DNA from: Capitulum mitella
Lineage: Eukaryota > Arthropoda > Thecostraca > Pollicipedomorpha > Pollicipedidae
Reading direction: 5' to 3'
Assembly (NCBI GenBank): GCA_030062745.1
Contig: CP099850.1
Span: 9,987,538-10,051,537 of the forward strand
DNA length: 64,000 bases
Below the pieces are notes generated by a model that saw only the letters and a list, made by a program, of their open reading frames with translations, had not been told where the DNA came from and ran no database searches. The translations under genes were made by a program, and so were the position numbers. Of this stretch, positions 37,231 to 50,499 are shown piece after piece (position 1 is the first letter of the stretch; each line of letters begins with the position of its first letter).

Positions 37231-37719
37231 AACGCAAATGGACAACACATGAACTTTTTGTGTGGGAAATCCAGCCGTTTCAAACCAGACATGAAATATA
37301 CCAAAGATAGTGTCCGTCTGTACTTTTAACGATTGTCGGTGCTGTTTCGTACAAGGAATAAATTAGAATGTATTAGCTTTGGAACAATGGAGTTTGGGCG
37401 TTTCGGGAATCGTGCGCTTTGCGCCCTCCGCCCCCGGCCCGAGGACCAGTTTAACTGCATACGGCATGAAAACTCTCATGATTAAGTCGGTTCTGGCTCT
37501 GACCTTTTCTATCTCTGCACAGTTCTACTAACACCACGAAATAACGCCGACTGTGGTATTTGATGACGAGTGTGTCCGGATGCCACACAAAAGATAACAG
37601 AAGCGATGGCCATCTGGTTTATTCATGTTCCGCTTGAAAGACCCTGCAACGAGAAACCGGTTTTTACCATGATCCACGTGAAGACAATGGCTTGATATGA
37701 TCTTCCTCTAAACTACTCA

Positions 37720-37727
37720 TGACGTCA
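37720..37727. promoter_or_regulatory. CRE palindrome TGACGTCA
   Basis: A perfect CRE palindrome lies in AT-richer intron 1 DNA. Binding is inferred from the motif only. Confidence 0.3.
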
Positions 37728-40700
37728 GGAGTCCGTCACGGGGCGTGCTTGTTCTGGCGATGGGAACCCACGTAAAATATTGCTACGCTTGCGAAGCTCC
37801 GGTTTTTTCTTTTCTTTTCGTTCCCCGCTTCCTGTTTCTGTCGGTGTCGTCACATTCCCCTGCTGGATTGTTTTTACTTAGTCTTCTTTGTAGCGTCTCA
37901 GACCAAACACGTTGTCTACACGCACGTGCCTTTACTTTCTTATTGAATCTGAGAAATGACCATTCCATTAAATTTTACGCCGACGACCGTAGTTTTGTAT
38001 TTTTGCAGTTCCGTAATAACTTACGGCATTTATGATTTTGTTTTGTAGAAACATCGGAATGTTTTTCAGTTGGCGCCCTAGTAACATCCTGATCAGTCGT
38101 TTCCCTGCCTGTGGCTTTGCCGTGTCGCCCGGTGGCGTCAGTTGGGGGAGGGGGGATACGCCGTGGCCGCCATCTGGCCGGCGGGGCGAGGTCTGGTGAC
38201 GTCGCTCAAGGCGAGCGGCCGGCCGGCAAGGTCGGCTCGGAGGCGGCGGCCCTGACACCGGCCGGGCTTTACGACCCGCCAGCGATGCCGCCGGCGGCGG
38301 CGGGCCGGTTCAGTCCGCCGATCCGAGTCGCCGTGATGTCGCGTCCCCCGGGGAGAGTGTGGGGGGAGGGTTCGGCCCGGGGCCGCCAGTTTTTCTGGCC
38401 GTATTGCCGATGGCTGCTATGCCAGATGCGTCACGGTGCGGCGTAATCGGACTGAATCGCCGGGGTTGTGGCCAGTGGGGCGAGTCTGTGAGTGATGCCG
38501 GTCGTTTTCGAGCGGACGTTGGGCGATGCACGTGCTGCGGGTGCTCCGGGCGGCGCATCCGTGGCGCTGGACGGAGACACAGAACGACGGAGACAGGCGG
38601 ACAGTCGAGATAATGGGATTTTTACCGGGTTGGACCGAGGAACCAGAATGACGTGACTCTGAAACGTGTCGAGGTTTGGATAGCTGCGCTATTTGTATGG
38701 ATTCCGTGAGACATCCCTTTCCCGGATGCTCCTTGTAGTGTGCCATAAACATTTGTTCGTCTATTGCGTTCCCGTTACCGTGTTTGTATGCGGACATGGC
38801 GCTTTCATAGATGCTTTAGAGAGGTCTAAAATTGAGGAGCGGAATTGGTACATGAAAAGTTAAGTGGGAGAAGCAAGGAGAAGCCATTTACAGAGCTACA
38901 TCCGGCGTAGGAGAGTGAGAGCTCACGATTCCTAGGCGACTAATACAATGGAACACTGTGGTTGGCGTTATGCAGACGTAAATCACATTACGTCACGATT
39001 AGCGCAGTCTCATTCTTCCGGATCTGAATCCACCAGTGCTCACATCTTGGGACGTTGGTCGTACTCGCTTCTTCAAAAGTCTCGGCCCGAAGCGAGCCGA
39101 CCAGTATTGACTGGCCTCCTTGAGAGGCCCCGTCGGTGATGACTCACGTGCGGTCACGAGTCGCTGGGCTTCACGGAACGGAAATCACCACCAAATACCT
39201 CGTAGCTCACAGCGGTGAGCCCACTCTGACTCACCGACAAAGCGCGGCAGCCGTTGTGGCGTGCCGCCCGGGTCTGCCGGTCCAGCCAGAGGCGGTACCC
39301 AGGGGTCGGGGCTTGCGCGGCGCCGCCTGTTCTGATGCGGGCTCGCCTGGTGATAACGCGCAGCTCGGGGGAGGGGGAGCGGGCGGCCTGCGGGGCGGCG
39401 CTCTCGGAACACGGGGCGCGGTGACGGCGGCAGCGATTCTGACACTGCTGTCCGTGATGACAGCGATAGCTCGGGACTCGGGAACTAGTGACGATGATAA
39501 TAACTCGTACTATCGGAATCGTTAAGGCCATGACGCAACGTCGGCTTCACGGAACATGCAGTCGGACTGTTTGGTGTGTTCATCGGCAGCGGCAAGCCAT
39601 ATGGCACCTTGTGGTGTTTGTGGGCCTCTTGTAACCTCAACTGTGGGCCTGTTCACGGTGTCTAGTAGCTTAAACATGTGGCACATTTAGTCTATTTTCT
39701 GCGAAATCTCAGTCGAATAAATGAACATGAGCTGGATTTATGCATGTCGTAAGGGGAGAGTTCCAGATTGATTCAACTGTAGAGAAATCCCAGTGAAGAC
39801 CAGAATGCTGGAATGGACTAACAAATTCGTGAATCATGACTGCGTAACCTTTACGCAAAATCCACGGATTTTGCATCTTTTGGTGTGTTTGAAGGTCCCG
39901 GTTTGCATTTAAAGCTCTGCGCAGAATGACTTCTCGCGGACTGACCATGGTATCCAGCACAAGGTAATGAGAAGGGTGTCATTCAGCTTTGCAAAGGGTT
40001 GGCTGCTTCCACAACAACAACCACAGAAACGGCTGCTGACCAAAAGCGAAGTCTTGGTAAAGGGCGCTTTCATTGCGCGTCATATTGATAAATAATCAAA
40101 ACAAGGGCAAAAAACGTTACTTTAATACTCATTTGTCATTTCAGAACCTTGTATCTACGCCTTTTAAACTTAGCAAAATATTGTATACAGAACGCAGATA
40201 TTACTGTGTACATTTGGTGTATTTGGAAGAATTGCAACAAAAGTTATTAGCAGAAATTCGACTACCGTTTTTTTAGAAACTCCCTACAAATAATCCTCCT
40301 ATAATCTTTCATCACAGTAATGTAGAAGATTGGATATTTATCGTTCCCAGCGGTATGACACGAACTCGTTTGTGGAGTTGTTTCCTGGTGGCAGACATTT
40401 CGACATGATGCTTAGTTAGCACTTAGGATTGGCCTAAAAGTTTGTGATGATGTTTTTGATTCAGCGGCCGTACGTAAGCCGACTTTCTCCCCAAAAAGTT
40501 CGGTACACAGAAATTTGAATGGGTCTTTACTGCGTGCCTGGTGATGATGTACCCTCGCCTTTTATGTGTATTTATTTGATGTACACCAATGAAACCATGG
40601 AGAAAGTCGCTGCTACTGGCATCACTTTTTCCGTCAAAGTTCTGTCATCTGAGGAATGGTATCTCACTGGAAAGGCCGAAAAGACTTCTAATGTCGTATA

Positions 40701-41122
40701 GCAGAACAAAAAATACAAGGAAGCACCGATGCGTTCTTCCTGATAAGTGCCCAGACGTTTTCCATACATAGCATTTAGAACAACTGCCTTAAGCAGAGGG
40801 CATGACCAAAACAACGAAGGAACCCAGCAAATATAGTTAAATAATAGCTAAATGTAATAGCAGTGATGCACTTAAATGTAATAGCAAAACGTCACATCGA
40901 TTCCGCCTCGCCTCAGACGGCATGCTTGCCCCACATCATCCAGAGAGTGCAGCATACACAGCGATGCCACCGTCTCCCCCGTGTGCGGCGCGCCGCGCTT
41001 TGAGGCGCCGCCGCCGGCGTCGGCCGTGTTCCCCGACACCCGGTCAGGTGCACTGCGCCGTCGCCGGCGGCCGGTGCGTGTGCGCCGCCGGCGGTCATCA
41101 GGTGCACTGCCCGCGGCGGCCG

Positions 41123-41157
<35 letters not shown>
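41123..41157 (+). repeat. GCC trinucleotide run
   Basis: About eleven GCC units lie in a CpG-rich block. Twin TCAGGTGCACTGC words lie at about 41,044 and 41,098. The frame gives poly-Ala but there is no coding context. Confidence 0.85.
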
Positions 41158-43922
41158 GCCGCCGGCCGCCCGCCGCCAGAGTCGCATGGCGCGTCCTGGG
41201 CTCGGGACGGTCGGCGCGCGCTCACCTGGCGTCCTGCCGGCACTCGGCCGCCGCGGCCCGCTCTCCCGTGTGCGCGCGCGCTCCGCTCGGCCGGCGGCGA
41301 CGCAAAAACGCAGCGCCTGGCGGCACCCGAACCGACGGCGGCGGCGACGGCGGCAGCAGCGGCGGCTGCCGGCGACAGAAGGGCACTTTTTTGGTGCTGG
41401 TGACCCCGGAGCGTGGCGCGTGCGCGGGCTAGTGACGCGACGGCTCGGTGACGCGGGGCGGACTCGTGGTGGCGGCCGAAGCGGCCCGACGGCTTCAGGC
41501 GGCTTTGATGCAATTGCATATGCTAGAAGAGGGGGATATAAAAATGTCGGCGGCTTCGATTGAGGTGAGGAGGCGAACCAGATCGTCGATGTGATGCACA
41601 CTTGTGGTGTAAACTTGTTGGTCTTAATGACGTCCCTCCAGTACTCCCAGTCTTCATGCCTATTTTTTCTGGCGACTTTATCAATGATTTGAATATAATG
41701 CGTTTTGCGGGCATTTATATTCTTTCAAAGCAGGATGGCGTTCTAGATAAATGTTTGTCCACCTCATCGCCTGACTATTTTAGAAAAAATAGCATTTCGG
41801 AATTTCACCAAATATCGGCATGAAGCAGTCCTTTCCTGTTGATTCACCATAAAGCTATAGTAATTTATTTCGCAGCCATGACGTAGTATCATTTTTCAGC
41901 ACTTGGCAACATCAACTTTCTTTGACAACCGATTATATGTTTAAGCTACGCTACAAGCCGATACTACACATACACGAGGTACGACCAAAGCATGAAAGAG
42001 AACAAAACCGTCGAAGACAAGCAAACGAAAACTTACATTCTGTTCAGAAGGAGAAACCTTCCATGCTTATTAACATACATGTCTTTGAAAGAAAAACGAC
42101 GTAAGCTGTGCCCTCTTATTCTTTATCAACTGGAATCATAATGTTATGGCGTGCGAGTCACAAAGCATAATTCTGTTTTGTCTTACTTGTCGTGGAAGAT
42201 ATATTGCATCAGATGCTGATTCCTAACTACAAAATAAATGGCAAGGAATGCTTCATATGTTGAGGACAGCATGCATAATTTTATTCTGCATCGGACGTCT
42301 CGTTGCAGGCCTTTTTTCGTTGAATTCGATCAGTCGATCAAGAAATACCACTTGTTTCTTCTTGTTCGGCGTAAACATCTGCTTCATATCTTCGGCTCGT
42401 AAATCGTGGAAACCTACCTGTCTCGTGGAATTGAACCAGCGTGAAAGCTGCTTTTTTTGTCTGTATCCCAGTGAAAAAGACATTGGTCTACAGTGGTACA
42501 TTCCATTTGGCTGCGAGTGGCGCAAAACATTTTAAAAATAAAAATGACTGTTTGTGCACGACCAAATACGTTAACTTCAAATAAAACCGCGAGAATTCAA
42601 AATACGCCGGATCTACATAAATAGCAGTGGTTGCGAGACAAACCTTCGCTTGGTACTCTGTCCTAGCGCGGAAAAACCTCGTATCAACTCAGTCACATTT
42701 TGCAAAATGTGAATAACTTAGCTTGACTACGACAAACTAAGTCTGGCCAAATACGACTGATCATTTCGGACACCTTTCAGGTGCAACATTGAACTAAAAC
42801 TGAAACAGGGATCCTTAATATCAGCTCATTTTAGTTGTCAACAGCAGTGTCATACGGAGAAATAGTTGTGTTCTGTCATTTATCTTAAAATTCCCAACCC
42901 ATTGAATCATCCGCCAGCGGCTGCTTCGGCTGTGGCGCTAACGATCCCATTGACACACTCATGCACCTACTCATAAATTCTGCCGGAGCCGAGGTGAGAT
43001 CGCGGCCCTCTCAGAAAGGCAGCCATGAATCACCTGCCGCTGAATCGGCGCCGTCCCGCTCCAGCGTCCCCTCCTCTGCCGTCGGGCCCGCCCGGTCAGC
43101 CGTCGGCCGACGCGCCGTCTCCAGCCGGCCCGGCGATATAGCTGTAGCGCGCGCACGGCGCGGCAGGCGCCGGTCCGCGGCTCGGCGCGGGCCAGTCGTT
43201 ACCGGTGCACGCCGGCCGCGCTAAATAACCGCGCCGCGACACAGCTGCAAATGAAAACTTGATGTACGCCCGGCGGAGCATATGTTCGCGATCGGCGCGG
43301 CGGGGGCGCGGCGAGGTGTTATTTATAAAAGAGCGGCCGGCCGCGCCGGGATTAGCGGCGCGGCGGGCCGGCGCGCCGCGGCGGGACGCCGGCTCAGAGC
43401 CGGCCGGCCGCTGTTTCTATTTAATGAGCTGCGATTTCATATTGATTGGTTTTCGATCTGTTGATACTGACGCGGCTGGAATACGTGATGAAAGGCTCGC
43501 GCGGGCCTCGTTCGCGCCGGTGCGGCGGCGCCGCTCGGCCGCTCGGCCGCTGGCTCTCCGCCCCGCTGGGTCGCTCGGTATGATCTCCGCCGGCCTGGTG
43601 GACCCGCTGGATGGCTTCAGAGTCGCTTCAGGAGACTGCCGATAGCCGAGGCGGCGTCATTTCTGGGCGCGAGGACTGCTGGGAAGTGCCAGACGATGCG
43701 TGTTGAACGGTCCGGCCCGCCACCGGAATGCACCAGGTGCTGCAAAACAACGGATAGCTGCACTGGATCTTGCCTGCTGATGTCGGACGGTGCCGTTCCC
43801 GGCGCGTCTTCTCGGCTGTTGGAGCGTCTGCTGTGTGTACACTCCCCCTCAGACCGCCGGTCAATGTTGAGATGCGCCTTTGTATGTCCGGCCGTCCCAG
43901 AGTGCATCAGGCGTCATCATCA

Positions 43923-44184
43923 GGCCCTCTCCCCGGACTTTGGAACTTATCGGTCCTCTCCCCAGAACTAGGAACGTACCGGTCCTCTCCCCGGACTTTG
44001 GAACGTATTGGCCCTCTCCCCAGACCTGGGAACGTGCCGGTCCTCTCCACAGACCTGGAAACGTACCGGTCCTCTCCCCAGACATGGGAATGTGTCGTCC
44101 CTCTCCCCGCAACTAGGGAGGTACCGGTCCTCTCCCTACAACTAGGGACGTGCCGGTCCTCTCGCCAGAACTAGGGACGTGCCG
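43923..44184 (+). repeat. 29-bp minisatellite, about nine copies
   Basis: The unit is GGTCCTCTCCCCAGACCTGG followed by GAACGTGCC, with starts at 43,923, 43,952, 43,981, 44,010 and 44,039, an exact 29-base period. Later copies carry small changes (ACTAGGGACGT). It lies in a GC-rich part of intron 1. Confidence 0.9.
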
Positions 44185-46479
44185 CGGGAAGTGACCAGCT
44201 CTCCGGTGACCGGCGCCGATATGAGAGCCGACAAGCGTCGCCGGCCGGCTCATAAATTTTAAACATTTCTGACGGCGGCGGAGGCCGGGCCCGGCCTATC
44301 TGATGCGGCGCCGGCCGGCGCGGGACCGGCCGGGACCAGCCGGGATGGCCGGTGCAGGGACCGGGCCGCGCACCTGTCCGGCCGGGCCTGCTCGCCCTCG
44401 CAGTCCGGCCCCCTCCCACGGCGGCGTAAACAGTAATCTTTTTGCCAGGCCTGAGCGGCTCGGGGGAGAAGCGCCGGGGAGCCGGCCGTGAGGAGGGGAC
44501 GGGTGGGCTGGCCGTCTCGACCGGGGCTGGCACTTGTCAAGAGCCTGTCTTAGGTCACGGTCTGCTCTACAGGGCGGGTTCCAGAACAGAGCTCGACGCC
44601 TCGTTGGACGCCGCCTGAACACTGGACAGTTCTGCGATGATCACACGATCTGCTCGCCTGTTGTCGGTTGTATAGCGGACTTTGGTGGCGGGTTTTGGCA
44701 GCGGCTTAGTCTGCTGACCGTGCGATACCGATCAGCGCATTGCAGGCCTGCCCGTTCGTTCTCCACGAAGAAGGATGGGCAGCAGACCTTTCTTTCGTTG
44801 TTCCGCGGCGAACGGTGAACAGGAGGCCTGTCTGTGTCACCCCCTGCAAATGCTGTGGACCTGTTCTACCCCTCGCAGCAACCAGCGGACGTGCCCTCGG
44901 CTGTTCCCCGGCGGATGGTGAACGATAAACGGTCATCTGATGGCTTCGTGACTGCCGGATGGCGAGAAGACTACCCTCGGACGGCTGGAATGACTCCCCG
45001 TGCCCGTGCAGCGCCAAATTACCCGACTCGGGCCTGCGTGACAGAGTGACATTTGCCGGGAATGGTTTGGGGGACAGACCAGCGGTCAACATTCTCGTCC
45101 CCGCACTATTACGTGCTGTGGTACCAGCCAGCGAAAGGCTGAGGCGGATGTGCAGAGTAATTTCGGCGCGCAGGTTCTATGTTTTTTTGCCGTTATGGGC
45201 CTCAGCCGTTGCGTGGGGCAGCGCAAGAGCGTTAAGCGATGGCTTGCGCTTCGACTAGAATGTTAAACACTTCATTTACGAGCTAATGCGCTCTCAAAGC
45301 GGGTCACCTGTAGACCGCAGGCGACGCGGTATCGATTCGTCTGGCATTCTGCGGCCCGTGCACGGCTCATTACCCCTGCACTGGCCATTTCCCCGTGATT
45401 AATCACGAGCCGTGGTGGATTCTCCAGCATCATGCGCGTCATTGTCGCTCCTGCGGCGTCGTTCGACGCCGCGCCACGTGCACGTGCAGAGCTGGGACGG
45501 CGTCGCGGCTCCGAGCTCTTCTGTTAGCCGCTGGGAGCTTTCGCTGACAACTGTGCCTCGATTGTCCACGTTGGGGCATGTCGCGTTTTGGTATTCCAAA
45601 TGAACATGTTCGATTGTCGAACTTGAAGATGGAATTGATGCAGTGTCCCAGTGCCGAAAATGATTCAGACTTTTTGAGAACATCATTTTTCAAAGAAAGG
45701 CCATCGCAGTAACAGATGCATGTCTCGCACCCATGACTGTTTGAGTGAGTCATCGGCATTGTTGGTTCTGCTGGTTGAAAAGCACACCCATACAAAACAT
45801 CTGCAGTGCACGTTTTCAATACCTGACAGACATTGAAAGGCCGCGAATTGAAATATGTGGTCACTTACGGTGTAGTCACTCACTCCAGTGGGAACAACGA
45901 CCACACAACAGCGATCCATTGCCGGTTTACAAACGACGATCGTGACTTGAGTTCGGGACTTTGTGTTTTGCAGGGTGGAAAACATTGTCATCTTACGCAC
46001 ATTCCAACTGTCCTCTTCAGAGATACCGGAACGCGGCTGAATAATTTCAAGACTAGTTGTGACAAACTGTCAGGATACGTTCTTGTGCATTCCCTCTGCC
46101 GCTCTGCGCAGTCTAGCGTACCCGTGTGGTCGTTGTGGTCCGAAGCGGTGTAAATGGGAAATTTCGTAAGCTTTTACTTCTGGCTATTTACCGTCTCGCT
46201 TTCTTTTTTTCCTTCTTTCAACAACCTTGAGACCCTTTTTCCTCCCAGCGTTATGCCATGCCATTTTGGAACATTGTGTATCCTTATTGGCTGTCGCTAG
46301 CCGTGCAGTGGCGTGTGCAGGAGATGCGTTACTCTGTTTCTATCCCTTCAGGTAGAAATCTCACGTGAACCCACCTGGCGCGTATACGATGTTGCCGCCA
46401 CTGCCCACGGATCGCCGACGTGCCGCGTGGACCTGAGGTACCCCGGCGGCGGCTGACGCCCTGTTCCTGCGTGTTTCAG

Positions 46480-46749
46480 GAGCGCGTGGGGAGCCACCCG
46501 TCAGGCATGGGTCCGATCACGTCGCTGGCCGGCTCGCCGACGTTCAGCAGCTCGGGCCGACTGGCGCCGTCCGCCGACTTCCAGCCGCCCTACTTCCCGC
46601 CGCCGTACAACGCGACGCCCAACGACCAGTTCCCGCTGCACCACGTCAACCCGAGCGAGGTGGCCTACCAGCTGGGCAACAGCCTCCAGCACCAGGGCTA
46701 CCCGGCCGCGCTCGGCCGCCGCGGCGACCCGGACGCCGTCTCCGTCAGC
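46480..46749 (+). CDS. AP-2-like transcription factor, exon 2 (activation domain)
   Basis: This 90-codon exon follows CCTGCGTGTTTCAG and ends at AGC|GTGAGT, phase 0 at both ends. It begins ERVGSHPSGM, where vertebrate AP-2 second exons begin around DRHDG. Residues 32-43 of the exon (46,573-46,608) read ADFQPPYFPPPY, the nearly invariant proline/tyrosine motif of the AP-2 activation domain. It is followed by a His/Pro/Gln/Asn-rich region (QFPLHHVNPSEV, LQHQGYP) as in the family. The protein would bind GC-rich sites (GCCNNNGGC type) as a dimer in the nucleus and activate target genes in development. That function is family knowledge, because the DNA-binding exons lie beyond the window. Confidence 0.88.
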
Positions 46750-47785
46750 GTGAGTGGCTCGGGTGGCGACCTCCGCCGGCCGGCCGCGGACGGTCTGGTC
46801 TGGTCTGGTCTGGTCCGCCCGGCAGGCCGCGACGGTGGGATGCGGAGACTCGGACGGCGGCGGGTTGTTTTCAGGGCTCCGGCGGTGGGCTCGGTGTGCG
46901 TACAGCCGGCGTCGTCGTGTCGTCGCGTCGGAGCCGTCAGAAGCGGAGGCATGCGGCTCTCGCGTCGCCGCCCTAATGCTCCGATAAGTGAGCGCCGGAA
47001 TGCGTCTGCCGATTGTGCGCCCGTTATGAATATGAACGACGCGACTAAATTCGGTGCTTCACGGTGTGCGTCGGTCGCGGCATTCTAATTAGGTAAATTA
47101 CGAGCGGCGAGATGAAGGGATCGGGGCGACGATGGCGCGGCTCGCGCGGCTCGCAGTGAAGCGGCCGGCCGGTCCCCTGCTCGCGCCCGACGTCCGGCGG
47201 CCGCCGCCGGCCCGGAGAGCACGCACGGCGCGCACGCGGCGGCCGGGCCAGGGGCCGCGCCGCAAGCGGAGGCGGCTGGCCGCCGGCGCCGGCGCTGTTT
47301 GAGAGCGTGACTGGCCGCTCAGAAGTGGCCGCGTATTGGCCACGCTCCCCGCGCTGATCGCCGTGGAAAAATAGCCGCCCGCCGATTGGGTCTATTTGCA
47401 CAGCCAACCGTGCAATTGAGTTCTGGCCGCTCGGCCGGAGACGCGGCCTCTGCAAATATCCGGCTTGCAGTGGCCGGCCGCGGCGCGGCGGCGGAGGACA
47501 GCGGCGGGTCACGAGCCGCGGCCGCCGGAGAGAGTGCGGGACACGCCAACTGCGGCTAATTGTCGCTCGCTGCAACGTCCAGGGAAGAGCGTGGGGACCT
47601 ACGCAGAGAGGGACAACGCATTAGGCTTGCAGGTGCGACGAAGTGGTGCCCATGGGTTTTTCGATGTTTTCGACGGATTCACCGAATATCCTTGACTTTT
47701 TCGAGGCATTTTGCTATCAGGAGGCGCTGCGTCCCTCCTTTTTCTTGTCGTGCTCCTACCTGTTTCAAAATTCTGGATCCGCGCT

Positions 47786-48015
47786 TGTGTTGCTGCACCA
47801 AGGCACCAATGTTTCTTGGACGGGGGAAAAGTTTAATCTTGTCTTATCATGGCATGTGGCCGCACGCCGCTATAAAAATATCTCACCATTGTTTAGATGT
47901 CGGAATGAGGCAAAATTACCCCGTTGCTGTTTGGAGCGCGTGGGTGGCTTGGTTATAATGCTGGTAAAAAGCTGTGATTACCAGTGATTCTGCTCCAATA
48001 TAAAGGAAAGATCGA
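47786..48015 (+). repeat. Dispersed repeat copy A (intron 2)
   Basis: The best part, 47,896-47,955, matches 49,638-49,697 at 50 of 60 bases by eye. Weaker similarity extends on both sides (GTGTTGCTGCACCAA before and AGTGATTCTGCTCC after). The shared segment reads in one frame as MRQNYPVAVWSAWVAWL here, so it may be a remnant of a mobile-element ORF. The family is not recognised. Confidence 0.6.
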
Positions 48016-49256
48016 TCAAGTTTATGTGAAAATAGCCTGGTCGGAAGGGCCACGTATCACGGAAGAGCTTCGAGGGGCTGTAAGGGATTATGAAGCCAGG
48101 AGTAACGTTCTCTGTCAAAACTGAGACCACGTTCCTGCCGCTGGGTAACCCACCATCTGTTTCTCTCTCCGTGCATCTGTCAGGACTGATCGGTCGCGGC
48201 TGCCGAGTGCAGGCGCCGGTCCTCCGTCCCTCTGGAGCGGGGAGCGCTGGGCTCGCCGTCCGGAGGGTCGCAGGGCCGCGCCGGACCGCACGTCATCGGC
48301 TGACGCGGGGCTCGCGCTCCGCCTCGCCGCCTGGCAGCGGGTCGGCGGCCGGGTCACCGCTTAAAAAGGCGGCGTCGGAGCTCGCCGACAGCGACCGCGC
48401 CCGGCCGCTGTCGGCCGCCCGTCGGAGGCGCAGCTGGGGGCAGAGTGGCGGCCGCCACCGCGCCGGCCGCTCCCCGCGCCGGCCCGGCGCGCGGCCGCTG
48501 CCGGAGACCACTGCGGGCAGAGCGGCGGCCCCCGCCGGATGGAGGCGACTTGCCGTGCGAGCCCGGCGACCTTGCCGATCCGGCCCGACCGGCACGGGGC
48601 CTTGCACTCGCGACACGAGCAAAATCGCGCATCGCCGTGCAGCGGGACAGGCTGAACCGGCTTTTGTGGAACAACACGGTCGGGATTGTGCTAAACCGGG
48701 GCATTGCTGCGGCGACGGCGCTCGCGGGCGGGCACGCGGCGCGGCCGCGGTCGGAGGGTGTGTCGGCCGTGCTCTGCGGTTCGCCGCCGCGGCCCGGGAG
48801 TCTCTGCCGCCGCGTGAGCCGGCGCCCGGGGCCGGGCGGGAGCCGGCCGAGCCAGCTGGAGAGCCGGGCCCGGCGGCGCCCAGCTGGCTGGCCAGGCCGG
48901 GCCGCGGGCGGCCGGCCGCACCTGCTCCGGAGCGCCCCGGGCGCCGGCCGCACTCGGGCCGCCGTCTGCACGAGCGGCCGCCGGCCCGGCGGGAATCAGC
49001 ATTGTAAACAGCGGCCAGCCGGCCGGTCTCGGTTCATTGCAGCGGCGGATCGCGGTGTCGGGAGGGATGCACTGGCGGGCGACAAGGTGATGGAGAACCC
49101 GGCACGCTCATCCAGATAAGCGTCGCCTGTTCTGCGTTCGCAGTCATTGTTACCCGTGTCCTCGATCAGCTGGCGTCGCAAGACGAAACGCGTTGTTCCG
49201 GTTGTCAGACACTGGGAGGAATGCCCGTTTCGGGCCGACCGGTGTCCCGCGCTAAC

Positions 49257-49264
49257 ATGCAAAT
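49257..49264 (+). promoter_or_regulatory. Octamer ATGCAAAT just upstream of exon 3
   Basis: A perfect octamer ends 37 bases before exon 3. At that distance it may simply be part of the intron end. A regulatory role is speculative. Confidence 0.15.
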
Positions 49265-49301
49265 TGTCCCGCAGCGATATGACGCGGCCGGTTCGTTTCA
49301 G

Positions 49302-49439
49302 GCGGCGAACGTGCACATGTACGACACGTCTCGGTACATGAGCCGGCCGGAGACGGTGCTGATGCGGGCCGGTCACGTGCTCGACGGACAGGAGGCTATC
49401 GTCATCCCCAACCCGATCCACACCATGGACGACGGACAG
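49302..49439 (+). CDS. AP-2-like transcription factor, exon 3
   Basis: This 46-codon exon lies between GTTCGTTTCAG and CAG|GTGAGC, phase 0 at both ends. It encodes AANVHMYDTSRYMSRPETVL and then a segment ending NPIHTMDDGQ. The RPETVLM..GH pattern lines up with the RRPDVLLH..HHGL segment in vertebrate and insect AP-2 proteins, between the activation motif and the start of the DNA-binding half. The DDGQ end matches a short acidic turn seen there in arthropods as I recall it. Because the exon length is a multiple of three and both phases are 0, it could be skipped without a frameshift. Confidence rests on its place next to exon 2, its phase and this alignment. Confidence 0.8.
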
Positions 49440-49605
49440 GTGAGCGCAGGCGGAGAGCGCGTCGCCCGCGACGGCTGTGGTGTGGCGGCGACGCTGCACG
49501 GCCAGTGAGAGGGCCCCGGACTAGGACCATGGGCGGCTTCTTGGTGTTTGTTTTGGAGCATGTGGGCGTGTGTGCAATTTCGTCACCCCTTGCAGAGGTG
49601 CATGG

Positions 49606-49760
49606 CTACGTGCTGCTGCACAAATATCCGACCAGCGGATGTCGAAATGAGGAAAAATTATCCTGCTGCTGTTTGGAGTGCGTGGGCGCCTTGGCTCGAA
49701 CGGAGATCAGAGTCTGTATTTGTCAGCAATTCTGTTCGCGAGATAAAAAGGAGATGGTTT
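49606..49760 (+). repeat. Dispersed repeat copy B (intron 3)
   Basis: This is the partner of the copy at 47,786-48,015, on the same strand, starting about 170 bases after exon 3. The shared frame reads MRKNYPAAVWSAWAPWL here. The 60-base core is 83 percent identical. Whether this is a segmental duplication around exon 3 or two insertions of one element cannot be told without more copies. Confidence 0.6.
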
Positions 49761-50499
49761 AGATTTAGGTTAGAAGCAGCCTACTCAGAAGTGCAACATA
49801 TAATCTCGCAGGGTTCTAAGACCAATTTTAACCTATCGTTGATATCGATAAGACTGCAACCTAAATATTTCAGGCATAGGCAGATAATCAACCATGTGGA
49901 GGTGTACATTTTGAGTTTGTCACGGGAAAGTAGGTTTCGTTCATCGATATTTAGCATGTCTTTTGACATTCGCAAAGACAGTTTGTGGACCATAGGCCTG
50001 GTTAACTTTGAAGTGGTGATGGCTAGGCTCTGATGCCCAATTTCGACTGCACATAATAGCTAATTTTGGTCCCGGACCGTTTGAAGGTGATTTAGCTCCG
50101 CGTTTTTCCCACATTGACTTCCTGATGTCATTCTTGGAGGCCGCCTGCTGAAGTCCGGTGGGAGCGGGCCAGCGAGCCCGGCCGAGACGTGTCATCAAGT
50201 CGAAATACCGCCGCGTCACTGCTGCCTATCAACGCTCAAACGTCAACTTCAGGCAAACTGTTGTCGCTTGGCAAGGCAGCAGAGCCGACCGTTACTCTAG
50301 ACTAGCTCGCCGTTCAGAGGCTCCGTCGGCTTCTCGTTGCCTGCCCAGGAGCAGCGTGCTTGTAGCGCCGTCAGGCACGGCCTGTAAGCTAATCAGCATG
50401 AGGAGCCGGGCTGTTGCCAGGCGCCGTTTCCCGGCCGGCTGCAGTCCGATTATTCCGGTATAATTCTGGTGCTCGTGCTCGAGCCGGCTCCTCTGAGGA

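Larger units (their letters stand above)
46750..49301 (+). other. Intron 2 (about 2.55 kb)
   Basis: It runs from GTGAGT to GTTCGTTTCAG. Most of it is CpG-rich (47,100-47,560 and 48,180-49,030), with an AT-richer middle that holds one copy of a dispersed repeat. A 305-codon frame at 48,090-49,007 is Arg/Ala/Gly/Pro-rich and overlaps open frames on both strands, so it is not called. Confidence 0.75.

Noticed and set aside
46420-46479. Upstream extension of exon 2 as an alternative start
   Set aside because: The extension has no ATG. It begins at GTG, and the acceptor CCTGCGTGTTTCAG at the exon edge explains the boundary.
48090-49007. 305-codon open frame on the plus strand in intron 2
   Set aside because: The composition is typical of GC-rich non-coding DNA. 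All frames on both strands are open over much of it, and it sits between two good AP-2 exons.
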